DNA from: Roridomyces roridus
Lineage: Eukaryota; Basidiomycota; Agaricomycetes; Agaricales; Mycenaceae
DNA: 64,000 nucleotides
Assembly: GCA_029378245.1 (NCBI GenBank)
Contig: JARKIF010000001.1
Span: 1,488,001-1,552,000 of the forward strand
Direction: 5' to 3'
A model generated the notes under the pieces. It was not told the origin of the DNA. It saw nothing but the letters and a program-made list of their open reading frames with translations, and made no database searches. Shown here piece after piece: positions 54,946 to 64,000 of the stretch (its first letter is position 1; each line of letters begins with the position of its first letter). The translations under genes and the position numbers were made by a program.

Positions 54946-57900
54946 ATGTCGAGTATAAGCTCCTTTTTCCCCTCGAAGTTCCTCCTCCCCATGAACACGC
55001 GCGATCGGCCGCCCGAGTCCCTTTCTCACCTGCGATTTTCCCTCGAGACCTTGCCTGGCGCCAGGAAGTACATATTCAATCACCACACCCGCGAGCAGAT
55101 ACTCTCACAATTATACGACGCGTTTTGGGGCTCGCAGGCCCATCTGTTTCTGCCCCCATCGCATTCCAACGCCCCCACGATCTCGTTGCTTAGTGAGGTG
55201 CAAGCCGGGACGGGATTCCAAGGGGCGGGCAAAGACACACCCATAATTCCTGGGCGGCCGTGTAGTCACATCTTCAAAAAGGGCGAAAGCTGCTTTCGAT
55301 GCAAGTGCGTGTATCCTTGACGATGTTCATTGAAATTGGCTGAATTTACCAAAAGAGATTGCGCGCTAGACGATAGCTGCGTATTATGTTCGCGGTGCTT
55401 CCATGCTACCAGTCATGAGGGCCACAACGTTAGTTTCTTCATCGCTCAGCAACCAGGCGGGTGTTGCGATTGCGGCGACGCAGAGGCATGGCGGCTTCCT
55501 ATTGCTTGTCCATACCACCCAGCCGCGCCGGAATCGCCAGACGCAACTACGCCGCGTTCGTATGCGAAGCCCATTTCGGATGATATCCCTCCCGTGGCCA
55601 ACTACCCGAATCGTATGCCCATTACGCAAGAGCTCCGCGACTCTATGGGCCGCACTGTTGGCTACGCCCTCGACTTTGTTCTCGACACGCTCAATCTCTC
55701 CCCGGATGACCCGAGCGTGCCCAACACCGAGGCAGAGGTCCGCCTTCAACCGACTGGCGACCCTATGCATCGTGATCCCATAGAGCATTACAGTGTCGTG
55801 GTTTGGAACGACGACAAGCATTCGTTCGAGGAGATCACCAAGCTGCTCATGGACCTCACGCATCTCTCGCGAGATCACGCCGTGGAGATGTGCCACGATA
55901 TCGACGAAAATGGGCGTGAAGTGATTCTGACGGGGAGCGATGTTACACATCTGCTCGAGGTCGCGCAGGCGATTTCGCAGATCGATTTGGGCGTGACGAT
56001 GCGCCGGGCGTACGATACTTTCCGTGAACAGACAGTCGCGGTCATTATCGAGTGGCTGCTTGATTTGACGCGCAGTCGGCTGGGCCCAGATCTGTTGGTC
56101 CTCCGGGAAGTGTTGGCGAAGGAGTTGTTGTCGCAACCGCGAACCAAGTTTCTGAGCCATCCAGAAGTCGCAAATCGAACGCGACTGGACTGTCTTTTCT
56201 TGGACCATACAAAGTTGTGGAAGAAGCCCCGGCTCAATCTGAAGGAAACCTACGCGTCCATTCTTTCATTGAGCCGTGACCACAAGTTGGCTGTAGGTCG
56301 GTCAATTTTTTACTGTTTCACAAAAGAGCCATTAACGAAGTATCTACAGCTGGCCACTTTGCCAACGTTTACCACCGTGTTGTTGATGCTTACCTGCTCG
56401 TCGATCGTGAGGCCGAGACCTCGATCAAGTACTTTGCACTGCAGCTCTTCACTGTGCCCTCGGCCTCTGTTCACATCGTCCGTAACCACAAACTCATCTC
56501 ACGCATCCTCGCCATCATCAGCGCCTTTTTCACGAATCAAATCGAGGAGAAGCATATTGTCTACCCGCCTCACCCGCTCGGCACGCTGGATGTTGAAAGC
56601 TTCCCGTTCAAATCCAAGCGATTCATGCCCATATTCAGCGACCTGCGATATCTGTGCCATACCGCGCCTGTTCAGGCGCTTATTGCGACCAATCGCGAAT
56701 ACATCAACCAATTCGCCAAGACATGCCAGCTCTTCATGTGTGTTAGCCCGAACAAGCGTGCGGTAACGACCCACGTCGAGTACGAGACGGATGCTTGGAT
56801 TAGTGTCTTCAACGTGACTCTCTCGTTGTCCCGTGTCATCAAGGTGTACGGCGAGGCGTTTTCACGGTCCTCGGTGGCGCAGTTGACCAGTGCGATTACA
56901 ACCGTGGTGCACCATATCCTTATGGTGTGCACGCTCACAGAGGAGCGCCTGGATCGGACAAAGTTTGAGCCGATCGAGTTCCACGAAGTGTATTTCGGAA
57001 ACACGGCGTACCAGGTTGTCAAGTTTGATGTGTTGGAGGGCTGGGTGAGCTTCCACCATTCACTTCACTGGCTGCTGGCGGAACTTTTCAAACACGTCGA
57101 CCGGTTGGATGAACAGTCACTGCGGGAGATTGGCCTTACCAGTGTTCGAGATATCATCACCCGCCACGCCAGCGAGCAGGCGATTCTGACCGTCATTGAC
57201 TTTCCTCTCCGAGGTTTGTGTTTTTCTAGCTGATTAGCTGCACTTCTAACGGTATATGTAGTACTGGCAATGATCGCGCAGATCCGCACTGGTCTATGGG
57301 TCCGCAACGGTTTTGTTATCCGCGGGCAATTGCTGCACTACCGGGATTTCATGCTTCGCGAGCTCTGCTATGACCAGGACCTCTTCATCGTGCAGACTGC
57401 TCTCATCATCGTTGACCCCGACACCGTCATCGTTACCATTCTTGATCGCTTTGGTCTCATCGGTTACTTTTCTGGCGCGTTTCTACACGCGACCTACGAA
57501 GGGGCGCAGCTTGCCAATATGGTCGAAGAGATGCTCTTTGTTCTCATCACCATCTTCAGCGAGAACGGGAACGCGTCAAAGATGCCGATCGAGCGCGCCG
57601 TGCGCCGTGAGATTGTTCACGCTCTCGCGATGGGCGCGTGTCCCTTCACCGAACTGATCAAACGCGTCGCAGAACGCCTTGTCGATGACGTATGCTTCGA
57701 ACGCGTGCTTGAGGAGGTCGCCAACTTCAAGGCGCCCGAGACTGTCACGGACCTGGGCACCTACGAGCTCAAGGATGAGGCGTTTGACGAGGTTAACCCC
57801 TTCTTCTACCACTACACGCGCAACAAGCGGGAAGAGGTCGAGACGATCCTGCTGAATCGCCTCCGGAAGAAGACGGGTGCGGCTGATCCCGTGATCGTCC

Positions 57901-60610
57901 CCAAGCCCATCAATATACCCACGGGCCGTTTGCCATTCTTCCGCTATGTTTCGAGTCGGAGGTTCTGCTGCAGGTCCTGTTCTACTCGCTGTACAATATC
58001 TCGTCCTCACCGAGTCGTCTGGGTCGGCGCCACCCTCGGCCGAAGGCAATTTTAGATCAAGCACTCCACTTGATCATGCTTGCACTCGTCGAGCGCGCAA
58101 CAGTGTTCAGTCACCTCAGTGTCGTCAAGACGTTTGAGGAGGAGAAGAATCTAGTGGACGTCGTCTGCGGGTTCGAGCACCACGACAAGTACAAGCCATA
58201 CCGTGCGCGTGTCGAGTGGATCTTGACCCAGATTGCCCAGCACGTTCCGGACGATGTGCGCAGCCGGCGTCGGGTGCTAGATCTCTCGCTTGGCCGTGCG
58301 CCGGATCCACAGGATGCCAAGAAGCGAGCGGCAAAGGCCCGGCAGGAGGCGATCATGAAGCAGATGAAAGAGCAGCAAGCAAGCTTTGCATACAACTTTG
58401 ATGACATTGACGACGAGGAGGACGAGTCGATGGAGGAGACTCAAGAAGAGCAGCAGTCGTACGGGACGTGCATTGTGTGTCAAGAAGACCTCAACGTGGC
58501 GCGGCCGTTTGGGATGCTTGGACTTGTTCAGCCCAGTCGTTTTATACGGCGTCACCCAGACAGTCATAATGCGTATCTGAACGAAGTTCTCCAGACTCCG
58601 GCGTCACTCGACCGGACCACGGGCGCTACCACAAACAAATTCCCCCCACCGCAGGCAGAAGCGCTCGACGCGAAAGCCGGCTCTTCCCCCAACTTTGAGG
58701 GCTTCCCAGCTCAATCTACGCGGTTCGGTCTGCATTCTTCCGTCTGTAGCCACATGATGCATCTGGATTGTTTCCAAGTGTATAGTGTTTCGATCCGGCA
58801 ACGGCATCGCGCGCAGTCGACACGAAACCACCCCGAGAGTGTACCGCGGAAAGAGTACATCTGCCCGCTATGCAAGAGCCTCGGGAATGTTATTCTGCCG
58901 GTCACGAGCCCTACGCAGACGACGCTGGTGAATGTGCCATTCCCCGACTGGATCCGTTCGGCCGGCATCGGCATCCTCAAATCCAAGCCTGATCCGCTTT
59001 TGGATTCTCTCCAGTTCCGGAACGGCACCGGCGAGTTTGTCTTTTGGAGTGCTCAGGACTCGGGGTACAATAGCGCCATGCGGAGTACCGACCGATGGGA
59101 GGGAACCGAGTCTGCAAAGATGGTGGACAGCGTGATGGTTGTATCGAAATCCATATCTCAGCAAACACGCCACCTCCGTGATCGTCCTGAACCCGAAGCC
59201 GGTGAACGTGGTGCTGGGATATACCTTCCAGAGGAGCTCATTGGGTACACCATCTGCGCCATCGAGATCGCCCAACGGGGAATGGATGCATCTGGCGAAG
59301 GTCTGGTTGTAGATAACCTCACCGATCCTCAGATGGGTATGATCCGTGGAATGCTCACGTGTATGACCAAGCTTGCCGGTCTGCACTTCAAGGGTAGAGC
59401 GGACGAAGGACGGGAAGCTGTCAAGCAAGCGATCATCAAACGCCTCTTGCCAGAATGGAGTCGCACTTCGTTGACCTCTTTTTCGTATCCCTTGCTTCTT
59501 CGAGACCCGTTCACGGTCCTCGTTGAGACCGCTGCTGTTGCCCCCGAGATGCTCCGCCATGTGCTTATCCTGGCTTACTATGCTTGCTTGGCACGCACTG
59601 TTATTGGGCTTGTATACGTCCTCAACAAAACGCGGAGCCACAGCACTGCACAACTCGGACGACGGGCACACGAAGACATTTTCGGCGATGTGCGCATGTT
59701 CTTCATGTCCGTTGTTCGTCATTCTCCCGTCTTTGAGCATACAGCTACCCTCGTCTTCGAAACCTTTGGCGAAGCGCGCATCGAGAAGCTCCTCTATGCA
59801 TTCACGCTCCCTTTCCTACGGCGGGCGGCCGTCCTTTGCCGTTCCGTCTTACCATCCTGCTTCCCTACCCCTCCGACAAGTGGCCTTTGCGAATACAATC
59901 GCCTTCTTACGATGCTCAAAGTCCCGCCTTTGTCCGATCTGCCCAACCAGGATACCCTGCAGAATGCGCTCTCCGGGTGGTGCGCTCATTATGGCCATTC
60001 TCATGCAGCATCACAGCTCAACTGTGGGGTTGTTCTGGACTTCCCCGCGACCTACCGACTCGCGAGGCTTCCTCTTGTGCTGGACAATCTGTTTGGCGCG
60101 CAGGACCGGGCGCTTACTTGCCATCGGTGTGGCACGATGCCTGTGGATGCAGCGATATGTCTATTGTGCGGAGTGACTTGCTGCATGCAAAGCGACTGTT
60201 GCCGGGATGAGGATAATGACCGGGGAGAATGTAATATGCATACGCGAGAGTATGTTTTTTGCAACTTTGAATCTTTCAATTGTCTGACGTCTTTCAAGGT
60301 GTGGAGGTACCATTGGCGTGTACTTTTTGATCAAACGGTGCATGTTGTTGTATCTGTACAGTAACAACGGTACCTTTTCCTCCCCGCCGTATCTTGACGC
60401 TCACGGGGAAGTGGATATATCCATGAGGTGCGCTGCATTCGATTGGGGTTGGATTGATTATTAATTTGATACAGACGTGGTCGTCGGCAATATTTGCACC
60501 ATGCTCGATGGGAGGACGTGCGCAAAACATGGCTCTCGCATGGGATTCCCACTATCATTGCTAGGAGGTTGGAGGCGTCGCTAGATTCGGGGGGCTGGGA
60601 GACGCTGTGA
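54946..60610 (+). CDS. UBR1: E3 ubiquitin ligase Ubr1 (N-recognin), with one-base frame gap
   Basis: Exons 54946-55304, 55356-56296, 56350-57213, 57262-60249, 60299-60427 and 60475-60610 give 1805 aa once one base is restored. The UBR box is near residues 100-175: CSHIFKKGESCFRCK, DDSCVLCSRCFHATSHEGHN and GGCCDCGDAEAW, with its zinc Cys/His set. The ClpS-like region follows (HYSVVVWNDDKHSFEEITKL). The RING-H2 region spans SYGTCIVCQEDLNVARPF to HMMHLDCFQVY and YICPLCKSLGN. The C-terminal autoinhibitory domain has LTCHRCGTMPVDAAICLLCG and ends RWEDVRKTWLSHGIP. Ubr1 reads N-degrons. At 57950 FRYV meets FESEV one base short in a TTT run, so an undercall is likely. Confidence 0.94.
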
Positions 60611-60740
60611 TTGATTTTGCTTGATTCTGTAATACATACCAATGTACTATAACGCATATCTTTGTAGCCTACCGTTGTATAAACTGCTTAGCTTCTTAGT
60701 GAGTGGGGAAGTCTTCTTAGTATTATAACGATACAATAAG

Positions 60741-62104
60741 CTACTCTATTTGCTTCTTCTCAGCGACGGGATGACCGGTGAATATCTCCCATAGCTCTGG
60801 ACCATCTCGAATCAAAGCTATGACGACTTCGACAGCAATGAGAGCTATGATAACGAGCTCCATACTGTGTGTAGACGACTGAAGGGACTTTGAGCACGCA
60901 GATGGGGTATATTGACCAATGGACTTGCCTCTGTCAAAAGTTGACGGAGGACCGATTGAGCCTCGGCCGCATATGTAATTTTTTCGTTCACCGAGTCTGC
61001 CCTGATTTTGACGTCGAGGGCTTGAGAGACGGAGTTGAAATATTCTGCCAGTGGTTAGTCAAAAGTCAGGGCGTAGCAGAGGTTTGAACGGACTTTCAAG
61101 CTCTGGCTCGGTCCAATAAAAGTCGGGCACATCGCTAAAGTTCTCTCGGTTGAGATTCAGACCTGGAGGTCGGTCATTTCATGCGGTTGTTTCAAGAGGG
61201 ATTGTTCAACCTTGACGGAACTTCATCAATTCGCCCAACTTCTTGACTAGTTCGTTGCGACCCATGCCGGGTTTTCCGGTTTTGGCTAGAGAGTGGGGGA
61301 GCAGGGCCATGGACGAGAGGTATTCATCTAGAGCAACCTCGAGGGCCGAGAGGGATGTAGACCGTGAAAGGGCCTGGGAGAACGAGTAGCGGGCGAACAA
61401 GGTTTCCTCGGGAAAGACCATCGACGGGTACGTTGTCGGCGGAACGACCTCGTTCAGCGGTGGGCTTTTACCAAGGATAATCAAATCGCCTTGGAGTCGC
61501 GTCGTTCTGCAGGCCGAGTCAGTCAGGTATTGCCTCTCGGAAAACACTCACAACCCAACTCTATAGGGTCAACGACGAATTCCAACTCCTCCGTCTCGGG
61601 CGCTTTGAGCGAGCCCACCTCCAAGCCTGGCACGCGTCCAATCACGTCGAGCGCAAACTTTTGGGCGGCCTCTTCCTCGAGCCCCCAGCAGACGAAACTC
61701 CCGTTGGCGAACACGAAGATTTCGCCTTCTTTTCCTGCATGTTGGTAGCGGGGTATAAACCATGATTCATGGAATTTTGAGAGTGCGGGATTGGCTCGGG
61801 ATGATTTCGCATTCGCGAAAGTAGATAGCGCTCCGCCGTAGCCAGGGTGAACACCGTTTGGATGCTACCTTTTGCCCTGTGTTAAGAGTATGGAATGGGC
61901 TATCAGAGACAGCAGCGCACTTCTCGTTGGAGTTGGGTTGGCACGTATGGGCAGCGAGGCCGATGCCGAACGTCGCAAAGGCGTTGTGGATTTGCGGGGT
62001 TTTTTGTCTTCGTCAGAGACGGGGGTTGCAAGTGTGCGCCTCCAATGTGTGTGTGCATATCGTGGGACGATGCGAAGGCGGCTCGAGAACGCGTTTCTTA
62101 GCAT
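60741..62104 (-). CDS. Rmd1/Rmnd1-like protein (DUF155), mitochondrial, with frame gaps
   Basis: Exons 62104-61911, 61864-61555, 61506-61211, 61162-61094, 61044-60929 and 60878-60741 give 374 aa if two bases are restored. A presequence (MLRNAFSSRLRIVPRYAHTH) is followed by TVFTLATAERYLLSRM, KFHESWFIPRYQHAGKEGEI, FVFANGSFVCWGLEEEAAQ and TTRLQGDLIILG. RYSFSQALSRSTSLSALEVA and PDFYWTEPELE come next. The end has a membrane anchor, HSMELVIIALIAVEVVIALI. DUF155 proteins include human RMND1, an inner-membrane factor for mitochondrial translation. The frame slips at an A4 run (61775-61778 on the top strand TTTT) and likely at a G3 run near 61555. The last intron (60879-60928) starts with GC (GCAAGT). 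Complex I and UBR1 genes flank it. Confidence 0.82.
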
Positions 62105-62215
62105 GCCGAAGACGCGTTCAGAAGAAAGTGATTTTGATCAAAATTATCGTCGGTGGTGTACAGGCCATGGTATAACAACGACTTTTGCCATCTACAGGCT
62201 ACCAGTGGCTCTAAT

Positions 62216-62544
62216 TTACTCGTCCTCGTAGCCTGTCACTGCTCTCCGTGGGCGTTGAGGGACTGTCGGAAATTGAGCAGGACATGACCAAGGACGCTGC
62301 ATGGACCTACGCGGGTAGGAGAGAGGAATGGGTGGAGGCGCCTTGTAGCCCATACGCTCCCTGATTGGGGGCACAGCGACGAGGAGGACGGGGCCTATGG
62401 CACCAATCACACACGAGTAGAAGATGACCGGACTTTCATGGGCGTGTCTTTGCTGGGCAAATAACGCGAATTTGAGCACAGATTAAAGAGAGGCAGTGGA
62501 ATGAAACGGACGAGCACACGGTAGGCAGAACGAAATGCGCTCAT
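62216..62544 (-). CDS. NADH-ubiquinone oxidoreductase 9.5 kDa subunit (complex I)
   Basis: Exons 62544-62518, 62452-62311 and 62262-62216 give 71 aa. The protein has one membrane helix, VIFYSCVIGAIGPVLLVAVP, followed by PIRERMGYKAPPPIPLSYPL, which is the mark of the Neurospora NUO-9.5 family (animal NDUFA3-like position). The tail is basic then acidic (PQRPRRAVTGYEDE). It is an accessory subunit of mitochondrial complex I. The short first exon encodes MSAFRSAYR and is inferred from a phase-0 intron; it is less sure than the rest. It lies 56 bp from the divergent SNU66 start and 111 bp upstream of the Rmd1-like gene. Confidence 0.85.
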
Positions 62545-62600
62545 GGTCGAATGAACGGAGAGCTGATTAGGTCATCACTCGTCCTTCTCCGTCGCCCACC

Positions 62601-64000
62601 ATGTCCATGGAAGAAAGCATCAGCTTGGAAGAGACCAACAAAATCCGTATCTCCCTCGGTCTCGCGCCACTCACAGAGGACGCTGAGCCCGCCAACGACA
62701 AGGACAAGGAGGCGGAGGACAATTATGCCAAGCAACGCGACCAAGAGAGCAAGCAGCGCGAGTCAAAGTAACTCAGGTCTGCCTCCGTCTCCTCTCAGGA
62801 TTCTCTGACACGCTTCTCTCTTCTTACAGGAAGATTCAAGACCGCATAGCCAAGTGAGTATTCTCTTGCCGCATCCCGACGGTCACTTCCATCTCTCGCA
62901 GCAACAGTTTGTTCATGACCCGTTAGGATCAAAAACCGGCGGGAACTCAATGCGTCGCTCAAGGGAGCCACTCTCGGCGATGCCGATGGCGACGAGGACA
63001 CGCTCAAGTGGATCAAGAAGAGCAAAAAACGCGAGAAGGAACTCGCGCAGAAGCGTTTGGCGGAGCTCGAGAACATGGACAAGATGTTCCAGGGGGACGA
63101 CTACACAGAACGTGCGTCACCAGCCATCTTGGACTCGGACGCAGCTAACGACCTTCCAGGTGATCTGGTTGGGCTCAAGGTTAGCCATGACTTCGAAGAC
63201 ATGGACGAAGGAGATGCCCGCATACTCACCTTGAAAGATAGTCGCATCCTCGACAATGAAGGTGCGTTGACCGTCTATGTGACCGTCCTCCGCTCATATC
63301 TGGCACAGAGGATGAACTACAGAATGTTGAGATGGCTGAAGCCGAGCGGACAAAGAAGAATAATGAGCTGAAGATAAAGAAGCGGGACTACACGGGTTAC
63401 GATGACGAAGAATTCGTTCCTGGACATGAAGGAATGAAGCGTTCCGTTCTGTCAAAATACGACGAAGACATTGACGGCGTGCAGGAGACTGTAAGTACCT
63501 CTGTCTTCTCATCACCCATGACTCATGTCCAGTTCTAGGGCTTCCGTTTGGGTAACTCCGTTCAAACGAAAGCCGCAAAGCTGGAAGAGAAGAAGTTTGC
63601 CGCTGCCGCCGTGGTGAACAAATCTCTGCTTTCAATAGACTATGCTAGTATGTGCAGTTTTTCGTTACCTGGCTGTTTCCTGATCACTTCTAGAAACTTT
63701 TTCGACCTCGGATTATTTACAAGAAGGCGATGTCGGGTTCAAGAAACCCAAGGTAGCTGTCTCTTCACCTCATCCCGCCCTGATTCTCAAATATTCTCGC
63801 AGACCAAGAAGAAACGTTCCTCTCGACGAGTACCAGAAACTGAGCCCGTACCAGAGGACCAAATGGACGTTGATCAAAAGCCTATCGTTCCTCGCGAACG
63901 CAATCTGGACACCAATTTCGTGGACGACGATGATTTGCAAGCTGCTTTGGCTCGTTCAAGAAAGGCTAAATTACACAAGGCTGCCAAGATGACGCCTGAG
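62601..64000 (+). CDS. SNU66: U4/U6.U5 tri-snRNP protein Snu66/SART1, partial
   Basis: Exons 62601-62767, 62830-62853, 62927-63111, 63160-63261, 63309-63490, 63539-63647, 63694-63752 and 63803 onward give 342 N-terminal residues before the window ends. The start MSMEESISLEETNKIRISLG is the SART1 hallmark (one of the Hub1-interacting-type helices). Then KIQDRIAKIKNRRELNASLK, TLKWIKKSKKREKELAQKRL, DLVGLKVSHDFEDMDEGDAR, ILTLKDSRILDNE and KKRDYTGYDDEEFVPGHEGM follow the family order. FVDDDDLQAALARSRKAKL near the end is also conserved. Snu66 joins the U4/U6.U5 tri-snRNP before spliceosome activation in the nucleus. The C-terminal half lies beyond the window. Confidence 0.95.

Noticed and set aside
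58868..59740. A 290-codon minus-strand frame
   Set aside because: It is antisense to a conserved part of UBR1 and shows no motif of its own.
54946..60610. Calling UBR1, OMA1, CTU2 and the Rmd1-like gene pseudogenes because of frame breaks
   Set aside because: Each break is a single base in a homopolymer, while all splice sites and catalytic motifs are intact. Decay would not be limited to runs.

Overview
The window is nuclear DNA from a basidiomycete fungus, most likely an Agaricomycete. Genes are packed tail to head with gaps often under 150 bp. Almost every gene is cut by many introns of about 43-60 bp with GT..AG ends, and the proteins are fungal in kind (Med19, URC1, type I metacaspase, Ubr1, Svf1, Acl4, Ncs2/Ctu2, Snu66). 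The style recalls Cantharellales such as Rhizoctonia, but that placement is inference. No rRNA, CRISPR array or complete tRNA was seen.

Layout. 1-9.8 kb: URC1-like protein (cut by the window edge), Mediator Med19, eRF1 methyltransferase Mtq2, a C2-domain protein, an NAD(P)-binding protein, a TetA-like MFS carrier and a small heat-shock protein. 9.8-11 kb: gene-poor, with a 203-bp foldback transposon. 11-19.4 kb: a 23-exon sugar transporter, a metacaspase, a Ppn2-like phosphatase and a zinc-motif protein. 19.4-23 kb: accessory region with two unknown genes, a duplicated 100-bp block and a 26-bp perfect palindrome. 23-32.4 kb: AIG2-like cyclotransferase, Ctu2, uridine kinase/UPRT, a degenerate 7TM gene and an unknown disordered protein. 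32.7-41.4 kb is a membrane-protein block: lipid phosphatase, second TetA-like MFS carrier, an undescribed multipass protein and a vacuolar Ca2+/H+ exchanger. 41.6-43.9 kb: a CAAG-rich repeat tract with no credible gene. 43.9-48 kb: PfkB sugar kinase, a secreted Ser/Thr-rich protein and a structured repeat. 48.2-64 kb: housekeeping genes with a mitochondrial and proteostasis leaning: Cox4, Acl4, Svf1, Oma1, Ubr1, Rmd1/Rmnd1, a 9.5-kDa complex I subunit and Snu66/SART1 (cut by the window edge).

The best candidate for something new is a pair of intergenic elements of about 700 bp (2646-3345 and 47300-48005). They share a TATA box, four conserved blocks at matching spacing, and a hairpin whose stem sequence differs while its pairing and loop are kept. 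That pattern suggests a structured non-coding RNA family.

One caution for any reader: several conserved genes are each put out of frame by a single missing base inside a homopolymer. This looks like sequencing or assembly error, not gene death.
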